A stretch of 64,000 bases of DNA from a virus, in IMG/VR virus record IMGVR_UViG_3300031918_000006, positions 1 through 64,000 of that record; one strand, written 5' to 3'. The notes beneath the pieces are model-generated. The model was not told where the DNA came from, ran no database searches, and saw nothing but the letters and a program-made list of their open reading frames with translations. Numbering within the stretch: the first letter of the stretch is position 1; each line of letters opens with the position of its first letter. The position numbers and the translations under genes were made by a program. Shown piece after piece: positions 9,440-18,843 of the stretch.

Positions 9440-9447
9440 TATCTTTG
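9440..9447 (+). promoter_or_regulatory. Bacteroidetes-type promoter -7 box (TATCTTTG)
   Basis: TATCTTTG followed by C matches the Bacteroidetes primary-sigma consensus TAnnTTTG. It lies 26 bases before the ATG at 9474 and just after a terminator. No clear TTTG -33 element is present at the usual distance, so strength is uncertain. Confidence 0.65.
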
Positions 9448-9473
9448 CACATTAATGAATTAATAATTTTAAT

Positions 9474-9914
9474 ATGACACACGCAGACATTAGATTCCTA
9501 TGGGAAGCCTTGAACGTATTTATTAAATACGTCGCAGATAATGATATAAAAAATCACTATCTAAATTATGGATTAAAAAAGAATGGTATAATTCTTGAAA
9601 AAGAATTTAAGTTAATACAAGAAAGTACATCTCAGAGACTTATTGAATTAGAAAGAAAAGCTATTGAATTAGGTAATGCTAAACTATCTGATTCCACAGA
9701 AAGAACTGATAGTACTCCATACCTTTTAGGATATGTAGAATTAACAGAAGAAGAAAAAGTAGAACATACTGTATTAGCACAGGAATTCAACACATTTTTA
9801 CAGACTAAAAATGACACAAAATTATATATGTTGAAGTTTAGTGTAGAAGAAATGAAGAAATTACCTTTAACTTGGCAAATGAGTAATATTTTAGCCAATT
9901 TTGTAGAAGAATAA
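9474..9914 (+). CDS. Unknown 146-residue protein, first gene of the lysin/portal unit
   Basis: This is the first gene after a terminator and a TATCTTTG promoter box, so it heads the unit that continues with endolysin, portal and spike. The protein is soluble-looking, rich in Glu and Lys, with several probable helices (ELERKAIELGNAKL, LTEEEKVEHTVLAQEF) and no membrane segment or signal peptide. No family is recognised. A spanin or holin is unlikely because there is no hydrophobic stretch. It could be a small head-completion or regulatory protein; nothing visible discriminates. Confidence 0.78.
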   Translation: MTHADIRFLWEALNVFIKYVADNDIKNHYLNYGLKKNGIILEKEFKLIQESTSQRLIELERKAIELGNAKLSDSTERTDSTPYLLGYVELTEEEKVEHTVLAQEFNTFLQTKNDTKLYMLKFSVEEMKKLPLTWQMSNILANFVEE

Positions 9915-9941
9915 AATTAAACCCCTTAATACCAATTGATT

Positions 9942-10472
9942 ATGAAAGAATTTAATGATTATTTTACAGTAATATTAGGTCATGAAGGGGGATTAGTGAA
10001 TAACCCAAATGATCCAGGAGGTCAAACTAAATATGGAATCTCTTTATTATTTATAAAGGGACTTACTTTAGCTGATGGAGATATAGATCATGATGGAGAT
10101 ATAGATAGTAATGATATTAAAGCACTTACTATAGAAGATTCCAAGGAACTTTATAAAAAGTTCTTTTGGAATCCTTTGCATTTAGAGAAACTTGTAAATG
10201 AGGAACTAAAACTAAATTTATTTGATCACGGAGTAAATGCAGGGACTAAAACAGCAGTTAAATTACTACAAAGGATCCTATCATTAGATGATGATGGATC
10301 TATTGGTAACATGACTATTACTGCTGCCAATAATTACACAGGAAATATTATTGAGGAGTATAAGAAAGCACGAGAAAATTATTATTTAGCCATTATAGCT
10401 AAAAATCCTAAACTTAGTGTATTCAAAAATGGCTGGTTCAATAGAATAAAAACAACAAAATTTAACTCATGA
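9942..10472 (+). CDS. Endolysin, GH108-type N-acetylmuramidase with peptidoglycan-binding C-terminus
   Basis: I take the ATG at 9942 rather than the in-frame TTG six bases earlier. The 176-residue product opens with GHEGGLVNNPNDPGGQTKYG, the signature of GH108 muramidases; the glutamate of HEGG is the family's catalytic acid. A calcium-loop-like segment, DGDIDHDGDIDSND, follows, as in other members with a dockerin/EF-hand-like insert, then LTIEDSKELYKKFFWNPL. The last 80 residues (FDHGVNAGTKTAVKLLQRIL...DGSIGNMT) match the peptidoglycan-binding half of the family. It would cut the glycan backbone of the host wall at lysis; it has no signal peptide, so export would need a holin encoded elsewhere. 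Its TGA overlaps the portal ATG by 4 bases. Confidence 0.9.
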   Translation: MKEFNDYFTVILGHEGGLVNNPNDPGGQTKYGISLLFIKGLTLADGDIDHDGDIDSNDIKALTIEDSKELYKKFFWNPLHLEKLVNEELKLNLFDHGVNAGTKTAVKLLQRILSLDDDGSIGNMTITAANNYTGNIIEEYKKARENYYLAIIAKNPKLSVFKNGWFNRIKTTKFNS

Positions 10473-12700
10473 ACATTTTCAACTACGATAGTTCCGCTAC
10501 TTATACTGAAAAAGAAAAACAATCTGAAGATTATCTAAAAGGATGTATTGATAAAGCTATTACAGAGTTAGTCTATGATAAAGACTATTTGCGTAAAGCA
10601 TATAATTATTACAACTGTACTAGAGATAAAGATCAGTTCCGACATCTAGAAGAAAACTTTGGAATTGGAAGTTCTACAGCAGTAGAATTCATTCCTTTAG
10701 TACGTAGACATATTGATGCCCTAATTGGAGAATTACTTCAATCAAAACTTAGACCAAAAATTACATGTAAGGATTCAGAGACACTTTCTAAAATAGAAAG
10801 AGAGGCTCAAAAAGCTATTTACTCAGCAGAACTTAATAGAATTAAAATTCAACTCTCTGATAATATACAAGCTATATTTGGAGAAGGAAAAGAAGCAGTA
10901 GATAAAGCAAATGAAGAGGAACTTTCTAAACTAAAAGAAATTACTAAAAGGGATTTTATCTCAGAGTATGAAATAGCTGCTCAGAATATGATAGAATTTT
11001 TTTTACAATCAAGAGAAGTAAATCTTTCTTTAAAAAGAGAAAATCTTTTTAAGGATATTCTTATTGGAGGACAGTGTTATTATAAATCTAAAACTAAAAA
11101 AGGATCTCCTGTACCAACAGTAGAAGTATTAAATCCTTTTGATGTGTTTCCAGAGTTAAATGTAAACTCCACTTATATTAACAAAAGTAGAAGAATTGTA
11201 TATGTGAAATACATGTGCAAGGAAGAAATTATAAACGAGTTTGGAGATGATATGTCTAAAGATGATTTAGATCTTTTACAAGATGTAAATCTAGATAGTT
11301 TCTCACATAATGTTTATTATATACGGGCTGAATCTGGCGGTATTGTTTCTAATGTAGAGGCTACTATTCCAGGAACTTATCCGTACTACAATGATAGTTA
11401 TGCTGGAAATAATAGATATCCAGTTTACTACGTAGAATGGTTAGAAAATAATAAAGTAAAAGTGGGAGAAAAAACTTTCTTTAGAATGGACCGTTATAAA
11501 GGTGCTAGAATTGGAAGTGAAATTTATCTTAATATGGGAAAAGATGATACTGTATGTAGATCTATAGAAGATCCATATAATTGTACTCTCTCTATTAATG
11601 GTGTACAATTAACTACACGTTCTGGTAAACCATTTTCCATGGTATTGTCCACTGCTAATCTACAGGATAAATATGATATACTTCATTGGTATCGTGACAC
11701 TTTAATTGCAAATTCTGGAGTAAAAGGTGACTGGATTGATGTGGCTTTAGTTCCTACATTCTTAGGAAATACTCCTGAGGAAAGACTTCTAAAACATGCT
11801 GCTTATAAAAAAGCTGGAAAAGCTTTATTTAATTCTGCCCAAGAAGGTAGAGGTGTTCCTATGAATACTACATTTGCAGGATTTGATGATACTGTTTCAG
11901 GACAATCAATCCAGGCAATACAACTTGCTATTACACAAACAGAAGATATATGTAGTGCTATTACTGGAGTATTTAGAGAAAAACTAGGAGATATAGAACA
12001 ACATGATGCTGTAACGAATGTTGCGGTAGGAATGAGAAATTCTGCAGTAATTACAAAACAATATTTCAACACATTAAATGGAGTAGTAAAAGAGCTTCTC
12101 ACAGATATGCTAAATCTATCAAAAGCTTCTTTAAAAAAAGAATTTAAAGGATCACTTATTTTAGGTAATAGATTAACTAGAATCTTTACAGTACTCCCAG
12201 AAAACATTTCTTTTACAGATCATGATATACATATTGGAGATTCTGAAGAAATTACTAGAGATATTGAGTTGATTAAAAATATGACTATGGAATTAATGAA
12301 AGCAGGTCTTGTGGAACCAGAACTTATGTTCGAGACAATCACAACAGAGAGCTTGACTGAGTTTAAAGAAACCGGCTTAAATTCACTACATAGACAGAAA
12401 GAGGCACAAGGAGTTATGGCAAATCTACAACAACAAGTTGCTCAATATGAACAACAAATGAAAGAAGCCCAAACTCAAATCCAACAACTTTCCTCTAAAG
12501 TACAAGAAAAGGAACAAGCTGAAATTCAATTAAAACAAGCAGAACTTAAGATGAAAACTGAACAAGGTGCTGCTAAAATAAAGAATGATAAAGACTTTAA
12601 TGATCAGACTGTAGGATTAAAAGAAAAACAAATACAAGCTGAAGTTCTACAACTTGCAGATAGTAACAAGAAAAATGACGAAATTAAAAATATAGGATGA
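10469..12700 (+). CDS. Portal protein
   Basis: The 743-residue protein has the size and composition of the crAss-like portal, the dodecameric ring at one capsid vertex through which DNA enters and leaves. Supporting features are the N-terminal helical segment with RHIDALIGELLQSKLRPKIT (about residues 86-105), a mid-protein stem/wing region, and a long Gln/Lys-rich coiled coil from about residue 640 to the end, as seen in large podovirus portals with a barrel. It sits between endolysin and spike and upstream of scaffold and capsid genes. ATGA overlaps occur at both ends, indicating coupled translation. The family call relies on length, architecture and gene order rather than on a catalytic motif. 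Confidence 0.85.
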   Translation: MNIFNYDSSATYTEKEKQSEDYLKGCIDKAITELVYDKDYLRKAYNYYNCTRDKDQFRHLEENFGIGSSTAVEFIPLVRRHIDALIGELLQSKLRPKITCKDSETLSKIEREAQKAIYSAELNRIKIQLSDNIQAIFGEGKEAVDKANEEELSKLKEITKRDFISEYEIAAQNMIEFFLQSREVNLSLKRENLFKDILIGGQCYYKSKTKKGSPVPTVEVLNPFDVFPELNVNSTYINKSRRIVYVKYMCKEEIINEFGDDMSKDDLDLLQDVNLDSFSHNVYYIRAESGGIVSNVEATIPGTYPYYNDSYAGNNRYPVYYVEWLENNKVKVGEKTFFRMDRYKGARIGSEIYLNMGKDDTVCRSIEDPYNCTLSINGVQLTTRSGKPFSMVLSTANLQDKYDILHWYRDTLIANSGVKGDWIDVALVPTFLGNTPEERLLKHAAYKKAGKALFNSAQEGRGVPMNTTFAGFDDTVSGQSIQAIQLAITQTEDICSAITGVFREKLGDIEQHDAVTNVAVGMRNSAVITKQYFNTLNGVVKELLTDMLNLSKASLKKEFKGSLILGNRLTRIFTVLPENISFTDHDIHIGDSEEITRDIELIKNMTMELMKAGLVEPELMFETITTESLTEFKETGLNSLHRQKEAQGVMANLQQQVAQYEQQMKEAQTQIQQLSSKVQEKEQAEIQLKQAELKMKTEQGAAKIKNDKDFNDQTVGLKEKQIQAEVLQLADSNKKNDEIKNIG

Positions 12701-13266
12701 ACATAACAAATTATAAAACAGGCTTTACTATTGCTCCGTCAATACTAACAAATCAAATGGCAGTTACTATTGTAACCTATTTGTCAACAACAAGTAGTAC
12801 TATATTAGCATCATTTGTTACTAATGATGAGATCAATTACGATTTTTTAAAAGACGGACTCTATGAGTTCTCCCAAATAATATTTTCTACTATAGTTACT
12901 CCTACTGGATATTATATTGCTAATAACAAAGTGTATTTAAACACAGTACTTGTACCAGATATGGTTACCTTATTAGATAATACAGCTATCACTAAAGACT
13001 CTGTAAAAATTGTAGTTATTAATGATATAGAAACTTGTTATTCTAATTTAATAAAAAAAGTCTTATCTAATAAATTATCTAAGATTTGTGATATTACACA
13101 TCATGAAGAAGAGATAAAAGATATTCTTCAAATGGCAATAACAGCCATCAAATATGCCTCAGAATTAGGTCTGATTTATCAAGCACAACGTATCGTTGAA
13201 TCTATAATAAGTTCATGTGATATATGTGGTACTACTAATATTGAAAATTGCGGATGTAATGCGTGA
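12697..13266 (+). CDS. Unknown 189-residue protein with cysteine-rich tail
   Basis: The start overlaps the portal stop (ATGA). The N-terminal half is beta-prone (SILTNQMAVTIVTYLSTTSS, IYYIANNKVYL-like strands), the C-terminal half helical (EEEIKDILQMAITAIKYASE), and the last 20 residues hold CDICG...NCGC, a possible zinc or disulfide site. In related crAss-like phages the genes after the portal include head-fibre components, so a head-surface or fibre-adaptor role is plausible, but this is inference. No signal peptide or membrane segment. It overlaps the next small gene by 8 bases. Confidence 0.75.
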   Translation: MNITNYKTGFTIAPSILTNQMAVTIVTYLSTTSSTILASFVTNDEINYDFLKDGLYEFSQIIFSTIVTPTGYYIANNKVYLNTVLVPDMVTLLDNTAITKDSVKIVVINDIETCYSNLIKKVLSNKLSKICDITHHEEEIKDILQMAITAIKYASELGLIYQAQRIVESIISSCDICGTTNIENCGCNA

Positions 13267-13426
13267 ATTAGAACTTAAATTACTAAATAGTTTTATAAAA
13301 ATTTTAGAATCTTATGAGGGAGGGAATCCCCTTCCTTATAAAAATTTAAAACTTTATATGGAATCTTATGAGATGAATATATTAACAGACCAAAAATACT
13401 ATGAATTCGTATGGGACAATTTATAA
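13259..13426 (+). CDS. Small 55-residue protein between head and spike genes
   Basis: The chosen ATG at 13259 overlaps the end of the preceding gene by 8 bases; an earlier in-frame ATG at 13217 would only add residues read out of frame through the neighbour's conserved cysteine tail. The product (MRELELKLLNSFIKILESYE...) is helical and charged, ending YYEFVWDNL, and its last 16 bases overlap the spike gene. Tight overlaps on both sides support translation. Function unknown; possibly an adaptor or chaperone for the spike. Confidence 0.6.
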   Translation: MRELELKLLNSFIKILESYEGGNPLPYKNLKLYMESYEMNILTDQKYYEFVWDNL

Positions 13427-16017
13427 CAACAGTTGGTAATGTTACAATTACCACTCCTACTAGTGTTTCTATGCCAGATTATAATCTAGCAGAGAGCATT
13501 CTTATACCACTACAAAATCCTTATAATCCAGCTACTCTAAGTGTAACACAGGTTACAGGAACTTCCACAAAAGATCTAATGAGTCAAAAGGCTACTACGG
13601 ATGCAATTAATGGGGTACAAAATAATTTAACTAATGCTATTAATGCTTTACCTGCATTTCCACCAGAGACAGAGCCTGCATTTAATGCTTCTATTGCATT
13701 TAATTTAACATCTTCTGATCTCACTAATTTTAGAACAGCTTATGGATGGGGTAATCATGCGGGATTATATAGACCGATTGGTTATGTACCAGCTTGGAGT
13801 GAAATTTCTTCTAAACCTGTCTTTGCTACAGTAGCTACTACAGGAAGTTACAATGATTTAATAAATAAACCTACACTATTTAATGGAACATGGACCAGTT
13901 TAACTGGAAAACCTACTGCCTTAAGTGCCTTTACTAATGATTTATTATTTATTTCATCTTATACGGAAACTGACCCAACAGTTCCTTCCTATGTAAAATC
14001 AATTTCCTCTACTAATATAACCAATTGGAATACAGCAGTAACTAATTCGCATTTGCATGCTAATAAAACTGTACTTGATGGTATAGATGCTACGGCAGTA
14101 AGTAATTGGAATGGAAAACAACCTGCTGGGGCTTATTTAATTGCCTCTGATATTACAGGTAAAGAAAATATTTCTAACAAAGAAAATACAACTCTTGATA
14201 CTTCTATCACTAAATATCCCACAAATAATTTAATCAAAACTTATGTAGATAATAAAACCACATCTTTAATTCCTACAAATAGTAAAATAATTCCTACAGA
14301 TTTTATATGGACTGGAGTTTTAACTGGATCAAATCAAACATGGATAATCACATTTAATCATGTTATTAGTGGAAATGTAACAATTCCTGCAAATGTAACT
14401 TTATATTTTATGGGAGGGTCTATTACAGGTATTACTACATTAACAGGAAACAATACTAAAATTATTGCGGATGATGCTAATATAATTTCAGCCACAACTA
14501 TAGCTGGAACTTGGACCACAGATCATACGTGGTTTAGATGGTTTGGGGCCAAAGGTGATGCTGCTACAGATGATTATGTTAAAGGTCAGCAGTTGCTTGA
14601 TTGGGCATATTCTAATAATAGGATGAAAGTATGGATGGGTACTGGACGTTATAGGGTAGCAACAAGTGGTTTTACAATAAAAGTAGATTTTGAAGGACAA
14701 GGGAATCATACATATGGTAATTCTAGTGAAATATACAACAGAACTACAAGTGGTTATGGAGTAAAAGTAGCAGAAAATTACATTACCCTACAGAATTTTA
14801 CAGTTTATGGAAATGCTACTGCTAATTTTGGAGTAGGTGCTACTTGTGGAGATGGTATATTAGTAGATGGTACAATCTATACTGGAATTCAGTATGTAAC
14901 TTTTAAGAATGTAATTGCAATAAGAAATAGTTATGGATTTAGATTTACTGCAGGTGCCTGGTTAATAAACTTTTATGATTGTTATGCAGTTGAGAATCTC
15001 TATGATGGATTTAATGCAGATTCAGGGGATGGTGGTGTAGTAAATACAGGTCAGAAAAATCATATAAATTGGTTTGGCTGTACATCTACTGGAAATGGTC
15101 GTAATGGCTGGACTCTATGGGGAATGTCACTTCATTTATATGGATGCGATGCTGAATTAAACTACGCTCAAGGAGTTGACTTGAATAATGTACTCTCAAA
15201 AGATAGAACTTTTGATGTAGATTGTTTAAATACAATGATTTCAGGTTGTCACTTTGAAGGCAATGGTTATGGGGCTATCCATGTTAGTGGTGGAATATAT
15301 AATACACACTACATGTATGTTAGAGGATTGATTATAGAGGGATGTTATATTTATGATGGCACAGCTTTAATGAAAGATAGTAGAGTAAATTCTTTACTAT
15401 TTGAAAGTTATGGTGCAGTAAATGAAGGAACAGGTGCTATACGTAATGTCAGAGTAGCTAATAATACATTTGCGGGAGACATGGCTGTACTATGTAATTT
15501 TAATGGATTACTTGATGCACAATCATATATCGATTTACCTACTGATACTCATTTTATAAACTTTGGTAGAGCTACTAATCCAAATCAATATCGTACTTTA
15601 GTTATTAATGGTTATTTTTATGCAAAAGGAGTTACTTGGACTAATCCATTAAGATCTGAGACAGTACCAACTGGAACTACAGTATCTTTTCCAATAACAT
15701 TACCTTCAAATTGTAATATTCAACAATATAAAATTTGGGTACAAACAGATGCTACTAATTATACAATTACTTTTAATACAATGGCTCGTGATGGTTTAAC
15801 TGGAATTGGAGCATATGGTAATTCATTGATTTATACAGATGCTATTGCAGGAAATTCAGGAAGTAAACTTATAAACTCTTCCACTACTGGATCATACACA
15901 GCTTCTAATAGAGTTATTGAGAGTAAAAATGATATGTATCTTAACATTACTGTTACGATTACTACTCCTGGAACTTATCTTTATTTAGGTAATCCTGTTA
16001 TACTTTACAAACCTTAA
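13411..16017 (+). CDS. Beta-helix spike (tailspike or head fibre) with pectate-lyase-like fold
   Basis: The 868-residue protein starts with an adaptor-like region containing GTSTKDLMSQKATTDAI, a segment common at the base of Bacteroidetes phage fibres, then linker repeats such as YGWGNHAGLY, SYNDLINKPTLF and WTSLTGKPTALS. From about residue 370, FRWFGAKGDAATDDYVKGQQLLDWA is the entry motif of the pectate-lyase-3/right-handed beta-helix family, followed by parallel beta-helix-like sequence to about 740 and a beta-sandwich-like end. Such proteins bind or degrade surface polysaccharide. In the best-studied crAss-like phages a head fibre is encoded near the portal, so this could decorate the head rather than the tail. 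A terminator hairpin follows directly. Confidence 0.85.
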   Translation: MGQFITTVGNVTITTPTSVSMPDYNLAESILIPLQNPYNPATLSVTQVTGTSTKDLMSQKATTDAINGVQNNLTNAINALPAFPPETEPAFNASIAFNLTSSDLTNFRTAYGWGNHAGLYRPIGYVPAWSEISSKPVFATVATTGSYNDLINKPTLFNGTWTSLTGKPTALSAFTNDLLFISSYTETDPTVPSYVKSISSTNITNWNTAVTNSHLHANKTVLDGIDATAVSNWNGKQPAGAYLIASDITGKENISNKENTTLDTSITKYPTNNLIKTYVDNKTTSLIPTNSKIIPTDFIWTGVLTGSNQTWIITFNHVISGNVTIPANVTLYFMGGSITGITTLTGNNTKIIADDANIISATTIAGTWTTDHTWFRWFGAKGDAATDDYVKGQQLLDWAYSNNRMKVWMGTGRYRVATSGFTIKVDFEGQGNHTYGNSSEIYNRTTSGYGVKVAENYITLQNFTVYGNATANFGVGATCGDGILVDGTIYTGIQYVTFKNVIAIRNSYGFRFTAGAWLINFYDCYAVENLYDGFNADSGDGGVVNTGQKNHINWFGCTSTGNGRNGWTLWGMSLHLYGCDAELNYAQGVDLNNVLSKDRTFDVDCLNTMISGCHFEGNGYGAIHVSGGIYNTHYMYVRGLIIEGCYIYDGTALMKDSRVNSLLFESYGAVNEGTGAIRNVRVANNTFAGDMAVLCNFNGLLDAQSYIDLPTDTHFINFGRATNPNQYRTLVINGYFYAKGVTWTNPLRSETVPTGTTVSFPITLPSNCNIQQYKIWVQTDATNYTITFNTMARDGLTGIGAYGNSLIYTDAIAGNSGSKLINSSTTGSYTASNRVIESKNDMYLNITVTITTPGTYLYLGNPVILYKP

Positions 16018-16031
16018 AACTACAAATAAAA

Positions 16032-16088
16032 AATCCATGGTTGTTTATTTTAAAAAGTAAATAATCATGGATAAATTAAATTTTTTTT
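16032..16088 (+). terminator. Rho-independent terminator after the spike gene
   Basis: ATCCATG (from 16033) pairs with CATGGAT (to about 16072), extended inward by an A/T stem around TTTATTTT and AAGTAAATAA with small bulges. Eight consecutive T residues follow at 16081-16088. Confidence 0.75.
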
Positions 16089-16096
16089 AAATAAAG

Positions 16097-16128
16097 TTTG
16101 TGTTTGTAAATTAAAAAGTTTACATTTG
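16097..16128 (+). promoter_or_regulatory. Bacteroidetes-type promoter for scaffold and capsid genes
   Basis: TTTG at 16097-16100 and TACATTTG at 16121-16128 are separated by 20 bases, a near-ideal match to the TTTG/TAnnTTTG promoter of Bacteroidetes. It lies right after a terminator and 24 bases before the ATG at 16153. This is the clearest promoter of the window and fits strong capsid expression. Confidence 0.82.
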
Positions 16129-16152
16129 CAAAATTAATTAATAGGAAATAAT

Positions 16153-17274
16153 ATGACACAACCCACAATGAAAGTTCTTGATGATAGTTATCTCACGGAC
16201 GACGATGATTTTGCAACTGGAAATCAAGATTTAAGTCCCATCGAACTAGACCCTATAGATCCTATAGAGGAAGGTGATGAAGGAGATATGACCATCCGCC
16301 AACTAAGCGCAGATGAACGTGATGCACCAGCACCCATACAAACACCCATAGACACAGATATTGTAGCACTTTTACTTAAAAATAAAGGTATAGTAGATCC
16401 TACTCAAATTCTTTTTGAAGAAGAAGATGGTACTGAAACTACTCGTGATTTTAACACTTTAACTCAAGAAGAACAATTAGAACTTCTAGAAGCTAATGAT
16501 AGTGAAATTAATTACGGCCTGGAAGATACAGAAGTAGAAGCTGTAAATTATTTGAGAGAAAATAATGTAACTCTAGATGAACTTATTGCTTATCATAGAA
16601 GAACAGCAGTAGAAGAATTTCAAAACTCAGGAGAAACCTCTTTTGAAATTGACGCCTTCACAGATGAAGAATTATATGTATTAGATTTAAAAGCTGAATT
16701 TGAAGATTTTACTAATGAAGAATTAGAAATCAAGTTGACTAAAGCTTTAGAAAGCCCTGATTTATTCAAAAAGGAAATAGATAAAATAAGGAGTAAATAT
16801 AAAACCTTAGAAGAAGAAGATAGAACAGCCTCTGCCGCCCTATTAACACAGGAACAAGAAGAAGCTTTTCAACAGATTACAAATGCTATAAGTGACGTGG
16901 CAGCACGTACAGACGATATGTATGGCATAGACCTAGAAGAATCCGATAAGGAAGATATAATTAATTTAATAACAGATAGAGATTTAAACGGTGTAACTCC
17001 GTTAGTTAAGGCACTTGATGATCCTGATAAATTATTTAAAGCAGCTTGGTTTATTGCCAAGGGAGAAGAGGCTTTTGATATTCTGCATAAATATTACACA
17101 AAGCAGATTGAAGAAGTTAGAAAAACCTCACTACAAAAAGGAAGAGAAGAAGTTACGAAAGGTTTACAAACTAAACCTGTAAATAGAATTCCAACTACCT
17201 CTACTACTAGACAAACTGCTCCAGCTAAAAAAGTCATGACAATGGATGACCTCTACAATAATATAAACGATTAA
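16153..17274 (+). CDS. Acidic scaffold-like protein upstream of the capsid gene
   Basis: The 373-residue protein is strongly acidic, with an Asp/Glu-rich disordered N-terminus (YLTDDDDF, EEGDEGDM) and long charged helices in the rest (KAEFEDFTNEELEIKLTKAL, RSKYKTLEEEDRTASAALL), ending in a basic Thr-rich tail and a short helix (MTMDDLYNNIN). This composition, the position directly before the major capsid gene and the shared strong promoter all fit a head scaffolding protein, which guides capsid assembly and then leaves; the C-terminal helix would be the capsid-binding end. No protease motif is visible. The role is inferred from composition and order. Confidence 0.72.
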   Translation: MTQPTMKVLDDSYLTDDDDFATGNQDLSPIELDPIDPIEEGDEGDMTIRQLSADERDAPAPIQTPIDTDIVALLLKNKGIVDPTQILFEEEDGTETTRDFNTLTQEEQLELLEANDSEINYGLEDTEVEAVNYLRENNVTLDELIAYHRRTAVEEFQNSGETSFEIDAFTDEELYVLDLKAEFEDFTNEELEIKLTKALESPDLFKKEIDKIRSKYKTLEEEDRTASAALLTQEQEEAFQQITNAISDVAARTDDMYGIDLEESDKEDIINLITDRDLNGVTPLVKALDDPDKLFKAAWFIAKGEEAFDILHKYYTKQIEEVRKTSLQKGREEVTKGLQTKPVNRIPTTSTTRQTAPAKKVMTMDDLYNNIND

Positions 17275-17293
17275 TAACGTAACAAATTAAATT

Positions 17294-18718
17294 ATGGCTT
17301 TAGTAACAAGTTTTGTTAGTCAAGGTCCCTCAATGGGCCAAACTAAGACTTATGAAGACTTTGGAAAATTCCTTGGACTTCGCCCTCATAGACTAGGTAT
17401 CGTCTCTAAAATGTATCCAAATCTAACAGCGTCATTCTTAACTGAATCGCTTATGAACATCTACTACAATGAAAACAAAGCTTCCAAATTCCAAAACATT
17501 GATGCAATGGTATTTGAGTGGGAGATTGATGTTAACTTCATCAAACGTGTAGAATTTGCAGCTGTACCTACGGGAACAGGATTGAATGGTTCAGATATTA
17601 TCATGCCATTCAAAGAAAGATATTACGAAAAATATGATACTTTTCGTATCGAAGGTTCTCGTCAGCAATGTTTTGTAAAGAGTTCTCCTATTCGTAAAGC
17701 TGATAACTACTGGGAAGTTGTTGTACAGTTAATCGATGCTGATTATTCATCAGTTCTTGATACTACTGCTACACAAGTAGGAAATACAACTCGTTGGATT
17801 TCTAACTACCATCCTGAATTATCAGAAGAAGGTTACACTAAGTATCAATCAAATATTGAAAGACATAGAAATCACATTTCTCTTCATAGAAATGATGTAT
17901 CTTTCTCTAGTCAGTTCGCTGCTTTAGAAGATGTATTTATTTCAATTGGACAACCAGATGCTGCTAATAACGGTAACTTCAAAGAAGTGGTTTACAAGAT
18001 GAAGAAAAAAGAACAAGAATGTCTTGAATCTTTCATGTTGGCTAGAAATCAAGGAATGCTCTTTGGGAAATCTAACTTTGATAAGAATGGTAAATGCACC
18101 ATTACTGATCCTAAAACAGGACGTGCTATCCCAATGGGAGATGGTCTTATTGCTCAAATTGAAAGATATGCTAACAAATATGCTTATGCTAAGTTAACTA
18201 TCAATGCATTCGATACGATGATTGAAACCATGCGTGAACGTGCAAAAGAACCAACGGGCAACCAATGGGTATTCGTTTGTAACGAGAAAATGTGGACACA
18301 AATCCAAAGAACTCTTAGAGATTATCTTAAAGACTGGAAAACAAATGGTGTGTTCTTCTACTCGAAGAAAGCCGGTGGTATGGTAGAAGTAGGGGCAACC
18401 TTCGATACTTATAACTTCGGTGGTAACCAATTAACTTTCCACGTTGATAGAAGTTTAACATACGAATATCCTGATAAAGGCTACGGTTTATGTATTGACT
18501 TAACATCAGATAAAACTTCAGGTGTTCCTGCAGCTCAGATGTTCACACTTAAGGGTGGTGAATTCATCAGAGGCGTACTAAAAGGTGTTGGTGGAATGGA
18601 TGGTGTAACTTCAGGTGATGTAAATACTGCTGTCGCAGGTAGTAAGATTATTCACATGGGTTATGCAGGTATTGGAATTTACAATCCTTACCGTTCATTT
18701 ATCATGATGGAACAGTAA
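17294..18718 (+). CDS. Major capsid protein (crAss type)
   Basis: The 474-residue protein matches the crAss-like major capsid protein in length, position and sequence character: an N-terminal arm with TYEDFGKFLGLRPHRLG, a central beta-rich part (FRIEGSRQQCFVKSSPIRKA), the helix-rich region MTIETMRERAKEPTGNQWVF-like around residue 310, and the C-terminal IIHMGYAGIGIYNPYRSFIM. The family has an HK97 fold and forms the icosahedral shell. Codon use is visibly richer in C-ending codons (TTC, AAC, ATC) than in neighbouring genes, consistent with high expression. It shares a promoter with the scaffold-like gene and is followed 15 bases later by a strong terminator. The C-terminal description is from sequence; the fold is from the family. 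Confidence 0.92.
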   Translation: MALVTSFVSQGPSMGQTKTYEDFGKFLGLRPHRLGIVSKMYPNLTASFLTESLMNIYYNENKASKFQNIDAMVFEWEIDVNFIKRVEFAAVPTGTGLNGSDIIMPFKERYYEKYDTFRIEGSRQQCFVKSSPIRKADNYWEVVVQLIDADYSSVLDTTATQVGNTTRWISNYHPELSEEGYTKYQSNIERHRNHISLHRNDVSFSSQFAALEDVFISIGQPDAANNGNFKEVVYKMKKKEQECLESFMLARNQGMLFGKSNFDKNGKCTITDPKTGRAIPMGDGLIAQIERYANKYAYAKLTINAFDTMIETMRERAKEPTGNQWVFVCNEKMWTQIQRTLRDYLKDWKTNGVFFYSKKAGGMVEVGATFDTYNFGGNQLTFHVDRSLTYEYPDKGYGLCIDLTSDKTSGVPAAQMFTLKGGEFIRGVLKGVGGMDGVTSGDVNTAVAGSKIIHMGYAGIGIYNPYRSFIMMEQ

Positions 18719-18733
18719 TATATACAATAGATA

Positions 18734-18765
18734 AAAGGGGGCAGAAATGCTCCCTTTCTTTTTTT
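18734..18765 (+). terminator. Strong terminator after the major capsid gene
   Basis: A 10-base stem (18734-18743 AAAGGGGGCA with 18748-18757 TGCTCCCTTT, one G-T pair) with a GAAA tetraloop is followed by CTTTTTTT. Confidence 0.88.
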
Positions 18766-18808
18766 ATAAATTTTTTACAAATCCTGCATCTATTTGAAAA
18801 ATAATTCT

Positions 18809-18816
18809 TATATTTG
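18809..18816 (+). promoter_or_regulatory. Bacteroidetes-type promoter -7 box (TATATTTG)
   Basis: TATATTTG followed by C fits TAnnTTTG and lies 27 bases before the ATG at 18844, directly after the capsid terminator. A TTTG at 18793 is too close (12 bases) to be a standard -33 element. Confidence 0.68.
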
Positions 18817-18843
18817 CGGAATTAACAATAATATTGAACTAAT

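Noticed and set aside
9936-9941. TTG start for the endolysin
   Set aside because: The ATG six bases later gives the standard family N-terminus; there is no sequence reason to prefer TTG.
13217-13258. Upstream ATG for the 55-residue protein
   Set aside because: The additional residues would be read out of frame through the cysteine-coding end of the preceding gene and look accidental.
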